Assembly (NCBI GenBank): GCA_023146575.1
Contig: JAGLBU010000140.1
Location: 1 to 10,196 of the forward strand
DNA length: 10,196 bases
Direction of reading: 5' to 3'
From: Methylococcales bacterium
GTDB lineage: Bacteria; Pseudomonadota; Gammaproteobacteria; Methylococcales; Methylomonadaceae
Positions 1 through 7,863 of this stretch are shown here, one piece after another; within the stretch, counting starts at the first letter, position 1; every line of letters starts with the position of its first letter. The translations under genes were made by a program, and so were the position numbers. A model generated the notes under the pieces. It made no database searches. It was not told the origin of the DNA and was given only the letters and a program-made list of their open reading frames with translations.

Positions 1-149
1 GTTAATTTTTCAGATTCAAAATTATGCTCAGTACGCATCATGTTAATAAAATTATTAACTTCAGGTGTTTGGTCAATTTTTGCAACGCTATTTAGGCTAA
101 GAGTCATGCCCATAATAAGTGTTGAGTTCAAGATTATTTTTTTTATCAT
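1..149 (-). CDS. mltB: MltB-type lytic murein transglycosylase, N-terminus only (partial)
   Basis: Reading the minus strand from an ATG at 149 gives an open frame that runs off the left edge (49 codons seen). It starts MIKKIILNSTLIMGMTLSLN, a basic start plus hydrophobic core typical of a Sec signal peptide, with a likely cut near NSVA. No lipobox cysteine is visible, unlike the E. coli MltB lipoprotein. The next residues, TPEVNNFINMMRTEHNFESE, match the opening of mature MltB-family proteins (acidic residue, FI..M...H.F). MltB cleaves peptidoglycan glycan strands in the periplasm with release of 1,6-anhydromuramic acid; that is family knowledge, since the catalytic domain lies outside the window. 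The start is 8 bases past the rodA stop with no clear Shine-Dalgarno, so it is probably translated from the elongation-operon mRNA. mltB commonly follows rodA in proteobacteria, which supports the call made from this short fragment. Confidence 0.75.
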   Translation of the reverse strand, partial: MIKKIILNSTLIMGMTLSLNSVAKIDQTPEVNNFINMMRTEHNFESEKL

Positions 150-157
150 AATGTTTT

Positions 158-1288
158 TTATTGGGTCAAGAATTTTTTATGGGTGTGTATCGACATAAGA
201 ATGCCAAAGCTTCCAAGTAAGGTTACCATTGAGGTTCCACCATAACTAATAAGCGGTAGCGGAACGCCTACGACGGGTAATATGCCAATCACCATGCCGA
301 TATTAACAAAAACATAAACGAAAAAGGTAAAGGTGAGGCTGCTGGCTAATAAGCGAGAATAGGTATTTTTCGCTTGAACGGCAATATACAATCCCCGGCC
401 AATAATTAAAATATAGAGAAATAATAAAACAAGGCAGCCTAGTAAACCAAATTCTTCTGCGAAGACTGCAAAAATGAAATCGGTGGAACTTTCGGGTAAA
501 TAATGTAATTGTGCTTGAGAGCTTTCTGTCCAGCCTTTTCCAGAAAAGCCACCCGATCCAATCGCGATTTTTGATTGGATAATATGGTAACCTTTCCCGT
601 GAGGATCTGCCTCTGGGTTAAACAGGGTTAAAACACGTGTTTTTTGGTAAGGTTTTATGAGATAAAACCAAAAAATAGGCGCAAATCCTCCGAGAAGTCC
701 TCCAATCAACGCCATAAAGCGCCATGAAAGACCTGCGAAAAATAACACGGCTGCCCCTGAACCCGCCACTAAAATAGAGGTGCCTAAATCGGGTTGTCTT
801 GCAATGAGTAGGGTCGGGAGTAATATCAAGCCTGATGCAATGGCGAGTTGTTTCCAATTTAAGGACGAATGACTATCAGCTAGATACCATGCCACCATCA
901 TCGGGGTGGTGATTTTAATCATTTCCGAAGGTTGGAATCTAAAAAGCCCTAAATTTAACCACCGTTGAGCGCCTTTCCCGATGTCGCCTACTAATAAAAC
1001 CGCAATTAAAGCTAAAATTCCTGCGCTGTATAAAAAAACTGAATAAAGCTTAAACCGTTCAGGGTTAACGTGTGCAAGCCCAATCATTAAGATAAAAGCA
1101 AAGCCAATACGGACGAGTTGTTTGAGTAATGTCGCGCTATTTTGCCCGCTCGCACTGTATAAAATCACAAAACTAATCAGTGAACACACCAGTAAAACAA
1201 GGAATAAAGGAATATCAATATGTAATTTATTGAGTAAATCTTGTATAAAGGATGATTTAATTTTTTGATGGTTATTAGCGGGAATCAT
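158..1288 (-). CDS. rodA: RodA, SEDS-family peptidoglycan glycosyltransferase
   Basis: RodA (MrdB) is the integral-membrane polymerase of the elongasome. It joins lipid II into glycan strands and works as a pair with PBP2. The 376-residue protein has the usual length and about ten hydrophobic segments. Visible SEDS signatures are GAQRWLNLG (106-114) with FQPSE (118-122), ARQPDLGTS (163-171), LPESSTDFIFAVFAEE (264-279), in which D270 matches the essential aspartate of E. coli RodA (D262), and GVPLPLISYGGTS (341-353). The ATG start overlaps the end of mrdA by 14 bases, with a GGA-containing stretch about 8 bases upstream, so translation is probably coupled to mrdA. The partner order mrdA-rodA followed by mltB is conserved in many proteobacteria. 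FtsW is the main alternative in this family, but the mre-mrd neighbourhood and RodA-like length favour RodA. Confidence 0.95.
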   Translation of the reverse strand: MIPANNHQKIKSSFIQDLLNKLHIDIPLFLVLLVCSLISFVILYSASGQNSATLLKQLVRIGFAFILMIGLAHVNPERFKLYSVFLYSAGILALIAVLLVGDIGKGAQRWLNLGLFRFQPSEMIKITTPMMVAWYLADSHSSLNWKQLAIASGLILLPTLLIARQPDLGTSILVAGSGAAVLFFAGLSWRFMALIGGLLGGFAPIFWFYLIKPYQKTRVLTLFNPEADPHGKGYHIIQSKIAIGSGGFSGKGWTESSQAQLHYLPESSTDFIFAVFAEEFGLLGCLVLLFLYILIIGRGLYIAVQAKNTYSRLLASSLTFTFFVYVFVNIGMVIGILPVVGVPLPLISYGGTSMVTLLGSFGILMSIHTHKKFLTQ

Positions 1289-3161
1289 TTATCGTATCCA
1301 TTCCATTTGAATCGTTTAAAAAACTTCTAATAACTTTTCCTGCAATGGGTGCTGCAACCGAGCCACCATGCCCTCCATGTTCAACAATGACAGATACGGC
1401 AATTTGAGGGTCAGAGGCCGGTGCAAAGCTTACGAATAAAGCATGATCATGCAGTTTTTTATTGAGTTTATGTTGATTATAGGTTTCGTGTTGTTTGACG
1501 GTAAACACTTGAGCCGTGCCTGTTTTACCTGCAATTTTATACGAAATACCTTTGGATATTCGCCCTGCAGTTCCACCTCGACCATGCACTACATTAACCA
1601 TAGCGGCAATCACGATTTCTATATTATTTTTGTCCAATGGAATCTTTTTTTCAGTTTCTAAGGCAAGCGGTTTGGTAATGTTTGATTCGACCAAGCTATC
1701 AACAAGATGGGGGGTAATCGGTTGTCCATAATTGGCTAAGGTAGCAGTCGCTTTTGCAAGTTGTATTGGGGTTGCTAAACTAAAGCCTTGTCCAATACCT
1801 GTAATAACGGAATCACCTGGGTACCACATCTTTTTTTTGTGCTTTTTCTTCCATTCTCGTGATGGAAATAAGCCTTTTTTCTCACCTTTTAAGTCGAGCC
1901 CTGTTTTTTGATTAAAACCAAATTGGGTCATGAAATCATACATACGGTTAATACCCAGCTGAAAGGCTAAATCATAAAAATAAACATCACACGACTGTGT
2001 AATCGCTTTGTTTAAATTAGTTGCCCCATGCCCCCAGTGTTTCCAATCTCTAAACCGATGTTTATCTTTAGGGACTTGATAAAAACCACGACATGGTGTG
2101 CTTTTACGAGCGGTAATGACTTTGTATTTTAATCCTGCTAAGCCCATGAAAGGTTTTACTGTGGAACCTGGAGGGTATTGACCTCTTAATGCTCTATTGA
2201 ATAAAGGTCTGTCAGGGGAATCTCGTAAGGCTTCATAGGCTTTATAACTAATACCATTCACAAAAAGGTTGGGGTTAAAGCTGGGTCTACTTGCAAAAGC
2301 CAATACATTACCTGTTTTTACTTCGATTGCGACGACGGCACCATTAAAGCCTTCAAGGGCATCATAGGCTATTTTTTGTAAATCAATATCGAGCGTTAAA
2401 TGTAAATTAGCCCCTGATTTTGATTCGACTTCTTTTAAGGTGTTAACCGAACGTCCTTGGGCATTGGTTTCTTCTTCAGTGTAACCTGCTTTTCCATGTA
2501 ATTGTGTTTCATAGGATTGTTCAATACCGACTTTTCCTATGTAATGTGTGCCTCGGTATTCTTGTTCTGGCAAGCTTTTGAGTTCTTTTTTATTGATTCT
2601 GCCCACATAACCTACAACATGTGCGGTTAATAAATCGTAAGGATAATATCGTGTTAGGCGGACTTTTATTTCAACGCCTGGGAAAAAAGGTCGCATCACC
2701 GCAAATTTTGCCATCTCTTCTTCGGTTAAATTTGAGAGGAAAGGGGTCGGTATAAAAGGTTTATGACGTTTACGTTGCTTGTGAAATTCAGCTATTTTTT
2801 CATTTGGAATATTAAGTAACACTTGTAATCGTGTTAGCGTATCATCGAGTTTTTCTTTATCTTTACCCTTATTTGTAATTTTATCAGGTAAAATTTCTAA
2901 ATTATAGGTCGGTAAATTTTCAGCTAAAACACGGCCTTTTCGATCATAAATACCGCCACGAATGGGGGGGATTGAGGAGATTTTAACACGGTTTTCAGTG
3001 GATAGACTGGTGTAATGTTCGTAGCCTTCTATTTGCAGATAAATTAATCTAACAATTAGTCCTGCAATCAAAAGGAGGACAAAGGCGAATAAGAATACAA
3101 TTCGATTAAGGAAAATACGATTTTCAGTAATAGCATCTCTAATAGTGTAGCGCTTTGACAT
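1275..3161 (-). CDS. mrdA: Penicillin-binding protein 2 (elongation-specific DD-transpeptidase)
   Basis: PBP2 cross-links peptide stems of new lateral-wall peptidoglycan and activates RodA. The 628-residue protein is a class B PBP: a short cytoplasmic N-terminus, one membrane anchor (about 19-42), a dimerisation/pedestal domain starting near RGGIYDRKGRVLAEN (68-82), then the transpeptidase domain. All three catalytic motifs are present: SxxK as S333-T-V-K336 (in YPPGSTVKP), SxD as S390-C-D392 and KTGT at 546-549. QLHGKAGYTEEETNAQGR (220-237) is a pedestal motif typical of PBP2, and SVITGIGQGFSLATPIQLA (451-469) is also family-typical. The ATG lies 14 bases after the mreD stop without an obvious ribosome site. 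FtsI (PBP3) is excluded by the neighbourhood and the PBP2-type pedestal. Nothing is missing or truncated. Confidence 0.96.
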   Translation of the reverse strand: MSKRYTIRDAITENRIFLNRIVFLFAFVLLLIAGLIVRLIYLQIEGYEHYTSLSTENRVKISSIPPIRGGIYDRKGRVLAENLPTYNLEILPDKITNKGKDKEKLDDTLTRLQVLLNIPNEKIAEFHKQRKRHKPFIPTPFLSNLTEEEMAKFAVMRPFFPGVEIKVRLTRYYPYDLLTAHVVGYVGRINKKELKSLPEQEYRGTHYIGKVGIEQSYETQLHGKAGYTEEETNAQGRSVNTLKEVESKSGANLHLTLDIDLQKIAYDALEGFNGAVVAIEVKTGNVLAFASRPSFNPNLFVNGISYKAYEALRDSPDRPLFNRALRGQYPPGSTVKPFMGLAGLKYKVITARKSTPCRGFYQVPKDKHRFRDWKHWGHGATNLNKAITQSCDVYFYDLAFQLGINRMYDFMTQFGFNQKTGLDLKGEKKGLFPSREWKKKHKKKMWYPGDSVITGIGQGFSLATPIQLAKATATLANYGQPITPHLVDSLVESNITKPLALETEKKIPLDKNNIEIVIAAMVNVVHGRGGTAGRISKGISYKIAGKTGTAQVFTVKQHETYNQHKLNKKLHDHALFVSFAPASDPQIAVSVIVEHGGHGGSVAAPIAGKVIRSFLNDSNGMDTINDSR

Positions 3162-3175
3162 GAAAAATCGTTTAA

Positions 3176-3697
3176 TTAACGACTATTACCGAGATGTCGG
3201 ATAAAGTCTAAGCTAGAATTGATAACAGGCCAGATTAATGTCCCCGTTAAGATAGATAACCAAAAAGATATTGAAAACTCTGGGGATGTTTGAACGGGGT
3301 TTTTAATGACGAGGCTACTCATTTTTATCGCTACACGTATGGATTCTAACCAAAAAATGGTCATTTGGGCCACTAATAGGCAGAAGAAAATAAACACCAT
3401 TTGCTGAAGCATTGGAAACTGTCGTAAGCGTTTGTGGAAAATAATGCAGACATAAATAACGCAGACATAAATAAGCGTATGTTCCCCTAAAGAGCAACCG
3501 ACCAAAACATCTGTTAATAGACCTGTTAGCCATGCTTTTAAAATGCCTTGTTGATACGGTAAAATTAGTGTCCAGTAGATGAGTACTAATAAGACCCAGT
3601 TAGGGTTTAATCGACCGATAAAATGCGGAAAAGGTGCTACTTTTAAGCACATTGCAATCAGTAATGTGAAGAAAATATATGCTTGGTCATTGAACAA
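3176..3697 (-). CDS. mreD: MreD, rod-shape-determining membrane protein
   Basis: This is a small, very hydrophobic 173-residue protein with about five predicted membrane segments, the usual size and shape of MreD. MreD is an inner-membrane partner of MreC that helps connect the MreB filament to PBP2-RodA. Family-like stretches are the proline-containing early segment with NPNWVLLVLIYW (32-43) and the GLLTDVLVG motif near 59-67. The start is a TTG: an in-frame TAA lies four codons upstream, no ATG or GTG intervenes, and the next in-frame ATG (codon 16) would remove the first membrane segment. The TTG sits two bases after the mreC TAG, with a GA-rich AAGAGA eight bases upstream, so re-initiation from mreC is likely. 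MreD sequences are poorly conserved, and position between mreC and mrdA carries much of the assignment. Confidence 0.9.
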   Translation of the reverse strand: MFNDQAYIFFTLLIAMCLKVAPFPHFIGRLNPNWVLLVLIYWTLILPYQQGILKAWLTGLLTDVLVGCSLGEHTLIYVCVIYVCIIFHKRLRQFPMLQQMVFIFFCLLVAQMTIFWLESIRVAIKMSSLVIKNPVQTSPEFSISFWLSILTGTLIWPVINSSLDFIRHLGNSR

Positions 3698-3699
3698 GG

Positions 3700-4602
3700 C
3701 TAGTTTCTCTTACTAACAACGCCATTAGAAGATTTACTTGGAACGTGTTCAGGTTCTCTTGAGGAAGTTAATTCAATGTTTTCTGATTTATTAAGAATAA
3801 TCAAAATATCTCTAATTTTATCTAACTGCGCAATAGGTTCAGCAACAATATCAGCAAAAGGTTTGCTTACAACTTCGGCTATTTTTTTGATGGTTGCAAC
3901 AGGATAGCCTCGTGGGAAAGTACCGCCTAATCCTGAAGTAATCAGTATATCACCTTCTCTAACATCTGCATCGTTTGGCAAATAGGGCAGTTTAAGCTGA
4001 TTATAACGCCCAGTCCCAAAGGCCAGTGTTCGAAGACCATTACGTTCAATTTCAACCGCAACCGCATGGCTTGGGTCGGTGATTAGCATGATTTGAGAAC
4101 TTAAGGGATTGGCTCTAGTAACTTGTCCAATGATGCCATTCGTATCTAAAACGGGCTGTGTTTTTTTGACACCAAGGGACTGACCTTTATCAACTAAAAT
4201 GCTATGTTCATACGGGAAAGGGGTTGCACGAATTAATTCCGCTACTAAAACCTGTTCTCCCATTGATTGACTTTTGCCTGTAATAGCCCTCAGACGAATA
4301 TTATCATCTTCCAATACTTTAAGTTTCATCAGCCCTGCGGTACGGAGATTGGCTGCTTGTATTAATTTTTTATTTATTTCTTTAAGCTGATCGTAAGAGA
4401 CAAAAAGTTGAAAAGTTTGATTGGTAATTGCCATTGGTAAGCTGACAAGTTGTTGAATTGGATGCACAACAACGGATAGAAGAGAACGAACTCCTTCTAG
4501 TCGTGAACTCTTATAGTCCATCGCAAGCAATAACACAGAAAAAAGCACTGCGATAATAAAGCGTGTATGAAGAGATGGACCTTTGGCAAATAAAAGTTTT
4601 AT
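3700..4602 (-). CDS. mreC: MreC, periplasmic scaffold of the elongasome (non-canonical start proposed)
   Basis: MreC is a bitopic inner-membrane protein whose periplasmic beta domains bind PBP2 and transmit the signal that activates RodA. Read from an ATA at 4602 it has 300 residues. It opens MKLLFAKGPSLHTRFIIAVL, which lines up with the E. coli start MKPIFSRGPSLQIRLILAVL, including the conserved GPS. One membrane segment (about 15-28), a likely coiled coil (about 70-108) and the beta-rich region follow, ending in VREGDILITSGLGGTFPRG, the MreC hallmark. The first conventional start in frame is a GTG at 4548 (282 residues), but that removes GPS and half of the membrane helix. A GA-rich AGAGA lies about 6 bases before the ATA; an ATT at 4608 is another candidate. 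The frame stays open further upstream without ATG, GTG or TTG. Family is certain, exact start uncertain. The TAG stop is two bases before the mreD TTG. Confidence 0.93.
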   Translation of the reverse strand: MKLLFAKGPSLHTRFIIAVLFSVLLLAMDYKSSRLEGVRSLLSVVVHPIQQLVSLPMAITNQTFQLFVSYDQLKEINKKLIQAANLRTAGLMKLKVLEDDNIRLRAITGKSQSMGEQVLVAELIRATPFPYEHSILVDKGQSLGVKKTQPVLDTNGIIGQVTRANPLSSQIMLITDPSHAVAVEIERNGLRTLAFGTGRYNQLKLPYLPNDADVREGDILITSGLGGTFPRGYPVATIKKIAEVVSKPFADIVAEPIAQLDKIRDILIILNKSENIELTSSREPEHVPSKSSNGVVSKRN

Positions 4603-4660
4603 AGCAATTCTCTGATAATTAAAACAAAAAAGTGGGACTTGTATCTTACAATTTATTAGA

Positions 4661-4690
4661 ATTATAGTGTATAAAATAGCGATGAGTCGC
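4661..4690 (-). promoter_or_regulatory. Candidate sigma70 promoter for mreC
   Basis: In the roughly 130-base gap between mreB and mreC the minus strand carries a perfect TATAAT (plus positions 4661-4666). An 18-base spacer separates it from a weak -35 GCGACT (4685-4690), which matches the consensus only in GAC. Predicted initiation near 4654 would give a leader of about 50 bases before the proposed mreC start. A separate promoter here would let mreCD-mrdA-rodA be expressed at a different level from mreB. The sequence is AT-rich, so chance TATAAT matches are common. Confidence 0.35.
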
Positions 4691-4733
4691 TTAGAATATA
4701 AATATATTACGATAACTAATTATTATCAAGTTT

Positions 4734-5780
4734 TTATTCTAAAGAAAAGTTATCTGCCCCACCTGCTTGGTCAAGCATTTCAAGTACCATGCCACCGCCA
4801 CGGGCAACACAGGTTAAAGGATCATCTGCAACATAGACGGGTAAACCCGTTTCTTCTGCGATTAATCGGTCAATATCAGTTAACAAGGCACCACCCCCTG
4901 TTAAAACAATTCCGTTGTTAGCAACATCTGCCCCTAGTTCTGGCGGTGTTTGTTCTAGTGCCAATTTTACCGCGCCGACAATACCAGATAAAGATTCTTG
5001 TAGTGATTCTAAAATTTCATTACTGTTTAGAATAAAACTACGCGGAATACCCTCGGCTAAATTACGGCCTTTAATTTCAATTTCTTTAACTTCACTGCTT
5101 GGATAAGCGGAACCAATTTCTTTTTTAATCCGCTCAGCCGTCGCTTCACCGATTAACGTTCCGTAGTTTCGGCGCACATAGCTAATAATGGCATCATCAA
5201 AACGATCACCCCCGATACGAACTGATGACGAGTACACAATGCCATTTAAGGAAATAATACCGACTTCAGAAGTTCCCCCTCCAATATCCAACACCATTGA
5301 TCCTTGCGCTTGGTCAACAGGCATTCCTGCCCCAATAGCGGCTGACATAGGTTCTTCAATCAAATAAACATCACGCGCACCTGCCATTTCAGCGGATTCA
5401 CGAATCGCACGACGTTCAACTTGCGTAGATCCACAAGGCACGCAGATTAAAATTCTAGGGCTAGGGCGTAATAATTTACTTTCATGAACTTTTTCAATAA
5501 AAAAGCGTAACATTCGTTCGGTGACATAAAAGTCAGCGATCACGCCATCTTTTAAGGGCCGAATGGCTTCAATATTGCCTGGCGTTCTGCCTAGCATCTT
5601 TTTAGCGTCTAAGCCAACTGCTGCAATGGTTTTTGTACCTCGCGCCCGATCTTCCTTAATCGCTACCACTGAGGGTTCATCCAAAACAATCCCTTGGCCT
5701 GGAATATATATTAAAGTGTTAGCTGTCCCGAGATCAATGGATAAATCATTAGAAAAAAGCCCGCGAATTCGTTTAAACAT
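4734..5780 (-). CDS. mreB: MreB, actin-like rod-shape-determining protein
   Basis: MreB is the bacterial actin homologue that forms membrane-bound filaments and orients lateral wall synthesis. From the ATG at 5780 the protein is 348 residues (E. coli 347) and begins [20 protein letters not shown], the standard start including the amphipathic membrane-binding N-terminus. Nucleotide-binding motifs are all present: phosphate 1 D16-LGTANT, the connecting region [11 protein letters not shown] (142-152), phosphate 2 D165-IGGGTSEVG and the adenosine motif LTGGG (293-297). The frame is open 15 codons further to 5825, but those codons ([15 protein letters not shown]) have no counterpart in the family. 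An AAGGAA ribosome site lies 10 bases before the 5780 ATG. It is the first gene of the minus-strand elongation cluster and diverges from gatC. Confidence 0.97.
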   Translation of the reverse strand: MFKRIRGLFSNDLSIDLGTANTLIYIPGQGIVLDEPSVVAIKEDRARGTKTIAAVGLDAKKMLGRTPGNIEAIRPLKDGVIADFYVTERMLRFFIEKVHESKLLRPSPRILICVPCGSTQVERRAIRESAEMAGARDVYLIEEPMSAAIGAGMPVDQAQGSMVLDIGGGTSEVGIISLNGIVYSSSVRIGGDRFDDAIISYVRRNYGTLIGEATAERIKKEIGSAYPSSEVKEIEIKGRNLAEGIPRSFILNSNEILESLQESLSGIVGAVKLALEQTPPELGADVANNGIVLTGGGALLTDIDRLIAEETGLPVYVADDPLTCVARGGGMVLEMLDQAGGADNFSLE

Positions 5781-5903
5781 TGTAATCAGATTCCTTGACG
5801 GATAAAAATCTCGCCACTGTATCAATCAATAAGGTCTTTAGGCAAGATATAACGTATCATATTTAATAATTAAATATTTTAAATAAAATTTTAGGAGGAA
5901 AAA
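5781..5903. promoter_or_regulatory. Divergent mreB / gatC promoter region
   Basis: These 123 bases separate the divergent starts and must hold the upstream signals for both transcripts. For mreB (minus) a plausible pair is TTGCCT at 5840-5845 and TACAGT at 5816-5821, with an 18-base spacer and a leader of about 28 bases. For gatC (plus) there is a good -35, TTGACG at 5795-5800, but only poor -10 candidates (for example TATCAA at 5820-5825, 19-base spacer), with TATAAC (5848-5853) and TATCAT (5855-5860) further down. The plus-strand -35 overlaps the mreB ribosome site. No convincing operator palindrome was seen. The boundaries are those of the intergenic gap; the individual boxes are guesses. 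Confidence 0.45.
5893..5898 (+). promoter_or_regulatory. Strong gatC ribosome-binding site
   Basis: A perfect AGGAGG lies five A residues before the gatC ATG at 5904. It is the strongest Shine-Dalgarno sequence in the window and fixes the gatC start. gatA, 21 bases after gatC, has no comparable site and may rely on ribosomes arriving from gatC. Confidence 0.85.
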
Positions 5904-6191
5904 ATGTCATTATTAGCCGATGATATAAAAAAAATAGCCCATCTTGCTAGAGTGGGAATTAATGATGAAAATATGGCGGCTTATGCCCATGATTTATCAA
6001 ATTTACTCGGGTTAATGACGCAAATGGGTGAGCTAGATACAGAAGGGGTTAAACCTATGGCGCATCCTTTAGATTTAGAGCAACGATTGCGCCCTGATAC
6101 GATCATTGAAACCAATCAGCGTGAAAAATTTCAAACGCTTACTCCACACACCGAAAAAGGTTTGTACCTTGTTCCTAAAGTCATTGATTAA
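5904..6191 (+). CDS. gatC: Asp-tRNA(Asn)/Glu-tRNA(Gln) amidotransferase subunit C
   Basis: GatC is the small stabilising subunit of GatCAB, wrapping between GatA and GatB in the enzyme that amidates misacylated Glu-tRNA(Gln) and Asp-tRNA(Asn). The 95-residue product has the usual length. It begins MSLLADDIKKIAHLARVGIN, the N-terminal helix pattern of GatC (D.....ALAR or HLAR). It continues with the central VKPMAHPLDLEQRLRPDTI (49-67), containing the family-typical P..H......RLR.D, and ends near GLYLVPKVID, matching the common (G/F)..VPKVI terminus. An AGGAGG site defines the start. It is divergent from mreB and followed by gatA after 21 bases, so the two form one operon. Confidence 0.95.
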   Translation: MSLLADDIKKIAHLARVGINDENMAAYAHDLSNLLGLMTQMGELDTEGVKPMAHPLDLEQRLRPDTIIETNQREKFQTLTPHTEKGLYLVPKVID

Positions 6192-6212
6192 TATTTTTTA
6201 GTTTCATAGATT

Positions 6213-7661
6213 ATGCATAATAAAACCATTACCGAATTAGCCAAAAGCTTACGCACCAAAGAAATTTCCAGTGTTGAATTAACTCAACATTATTTAACCC
6301 GCATCAAACAATATTCTGAGTTAAATAGTTACATCAGTGTCACTGAACGCCAAGCCTTAGCGGCGGCGAAAATAGCCGATGAACAACTACAAAAGACGGA
6401 TGCCCCTCTATTGACAGGCATTCCTATTGCTCAAAAAGATATTTTTTGCACGGAAGGGATTAAAACCAGTTGTGGTTCAAAAATGTTAGATAATTTTATC
6501 GCACCTTACAATGCCACTGTGGTTGAAAAATTTAATCAATCGGGTGCGGTAATGTTGGGTAAATTAAACATGGATGAATTTGCGATGGGATCATCGAATG
6601 AAACCAGTTTTTATGGGACGGTTAAAAATCCTTGGGATAATAATACCGTTGCAGGTGGATCATCAGGCGGCTCAGCGGCGGCAGTGGCGGCACGATTAGC
6701 CGTTGCAACTACAGGAACGGATACAGGGGGATCAATTCGTCAACCTGCTTCTTTTTGTGGTATTACAGGCTTAAAGCCGACATATGGGCGGGTTTCTCGT
6801 TATGGCATGATTGCCTATGCCTCCAGTTTAGATCAAGGCGGTGTCATGACACGCAGTGCAGAAGATGCGGCTATTTTGTTACAAACAATGGCTGGGTTTG
6901 ATGAAAAAGACTCAACTAGCGCACAAGAGGTCGTACCAAATTACAGCGAAAATATAAATCAAAGTCTAAAGGGATTAAAAATTGGTTTACCAAAAGAGTT
7001 TTTTAGCGAAGATTTAGAGGCTGATATTGCCGCAACGATTCTTAATGCGGTTGAAGAGTATAAAAAATTAGGTGCAGAAGTCAAAGAGGTTTCGATGCCG
7101 ATGTTGAAATATGCCATTCCTGCCTATTATGTGATTGCCTCAGCGGAATGTTCAGCTAATTTATCGCGCTTAGATGGCGTTCGGTATGGACATCGCTGTG
7201 AAAATCCTAAAAACTTAGACGATTTATATACCCGTTCGCGTGGTGAAGCCTTTGGTGCTGAAGTAAAACGCCGCATTTTAATGGGAACGTATGCGCTATC
7301 CGCAGGTTATTACGATGCTTACTATATAAAGGCTCAAAAAATTCGCCGATTAATCAGTGAAGATTTTAAGCGGACATTAACGGAAGTTGACGTATTAATG
7401 GGGCCTGTCGCACCATCAACTGCCTTTGGAATTGGTGAAAAAACCAATGACCCGATTCAAATGTATTTAGCCGATATTTATACAATTGCAATTAATTTGG
7501 CAGGCTTACCTGCAATGTCAGTTCCCGCAGGATTTGTGGAGAATAAACCCGTTGGTTTGCAAATAATCGGCAATTATTTTAAAGAAGCGCAATTATTAAA
7601 CGTAGCAAATCAATATCAAAAAGTGACTGATTGGCATAAAAAAACGCCAGAAGGTTTTTAA
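6213..7661 (+). CDS. gatA: Asp-tRNA(Asn)/Glu-tRNA(Gln) amidotransferase subunit A
   Basis: GatA is the amidase subunit. It hydrolyses glutamine and channels the ammonia to GatB, which transfers it to the activated Glu or Asp on tRNA. The 482-residue protein has normal GatA length and a complete amidase-signature domain. The Ser-cisSer-Lys triad is visible as K75 (in PIAQKDIF), S150 (in [13 protein letters not shown]) and S174 (in [12 protein letters not shown]); the spacing matches K79/S154/S178 of Staphylococcus Gat[21 protein letters not shown] (186-205) and GPVAPSTAF in the C-terminal part are also family-typical. The ATG 21 bases after gatC has no good ribosome site, suggesting coupling. 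gatB, commonly the next gene, is absent: the following plus-strand sequence is a broken Uma2-like fragment. Biotin, indoleacetamide or other amidases are unlikely given the gatC pairing. Confidence 0.97.
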   Translation: MHNKTITELAKSLRTKEISSVELTQHYLTRIKQYSELNSYISVTERQALAAAKIADEQLQKTDAPLLTGIPIAQKDIFCTEGIKTSCGSKMLDNFIAPYNATVVEKFNQSGAVMLGKLNMDEFAMGSSNETSFYGTVKNPWDNNTVAGGSSGGSAAAVAARLAVATTGTDTGGSIRQPASFCGITGLKPTYGRVSRYGMIAYASSLDQGGVMTRSAEDAAILLQTMAGFDEKDSTSAQEVVPNYSENINQSLKGLKIGLPKEFFSEDLEADIAATILNAVEEYKKLGAEVKEVSMPMLKYAIPAYYVIASAECSANLSRLDGVRYGHRCENPKNLDDLYTRSRGEAFGAEVKRRILMGTYALSAGYYDAYYIKAQKIRRLISEDFKRTLTEVDVLMGPVAPSTAFGIGEKTNDPIQMYLADIYTIAINLAGLPAMSVPAGFVENKPVGLQIIGNYFKEAQLLNVANQYQKVTDWHKKTPEGF

Positions 7662-7675
7662 CTAAGGGGGTTATC

Positions 7676-7826
7676 ATGACAACGATTACATTGTTTTCAC
7701 AATTAGACTTAAACAAAACCTAATAGTTATGCAGATTATTTACGCTGGAAATTTGAAGAGCGTGTTGAATCCACGACATATTACTCGGAATTTGACAGTG
7801 CAAAGGTCTCAATTAATCAACCATAA
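7676..7826 (+). pseudogene. Broken 5' fragment of a Uma2-family (DUF820) gene
   Basis: An ATG at 7676, preceded by a strong AAGGGGG five bases upstream, opens MTTITLFSQLDLNKT and then meets TAA at 7721. Dropping one A from the TAAT at 7721-7724 restores the frame as TYSYADYLRWKFEERVE (to 7769). The joined sequence reads like the opening of Uma2-family proteins of the type LDLNKTYTYADYLTW.FEERVELI (recalled from the family, not searched). After VE the expected ELIKG-type continuation is missing. The frame carries STTYYSEFDSAKVSINQP and stops at 7826. Uma2 proteins are PD-(D/E)XK-fold nuclease-like proteins of about 190 residues and uncertain role, often present in many copies. Here the nuclease core is gone, so no activity is expected. 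It sits where gatB would be expected. Confidence 0.6.
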
Positions 7827-7863
7827 CATGACAAAGAATAACTATGGATGGTTTTCTTAATAT

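Noticed and set aside
618..857. Minus-strand frame of 79 codons inside rodA
   Set aside because: It is in another frame of the well-supported rodA gene and has no recognisable protein features.
1443..1731. Two small plus-strand open frames inside mrdA
   Set aside because: They lie antisense to the conserved transpeptidase domain of PBP2, overlap each other and show no family motifs or ribosome sites.
3315..3533. Minus-strand frame of 72 codons inside mreD
   Set aside because: It lies in another frame of mreD and shows no recognisable protein features or ribosome site.
4711..4727. GATAA...TTATC dyad just after the mreB stop as a terminator
   Set aside because: It has only five A-T-rich pairs, a seven-base loop and no U-run, so it is too weak to call.
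4667..5106. Small plus-strand open frames antisense to mreB
   Set aside because: They mirror conserved MreB codons and have no independent support.
5563..5805. 80-codon plus-strand frame antisense to the mreB 5' end
   Set aside because: It shadows the highly conserved MreB N-terminus and crosses the mreB ribosome site.
5781..5825. Longer mreB start at 5825 adding 15 residues
   Set aside because: The extra residues are not part of the conserved MreB start, and the AAGGAA site serves the ATG at 5780.
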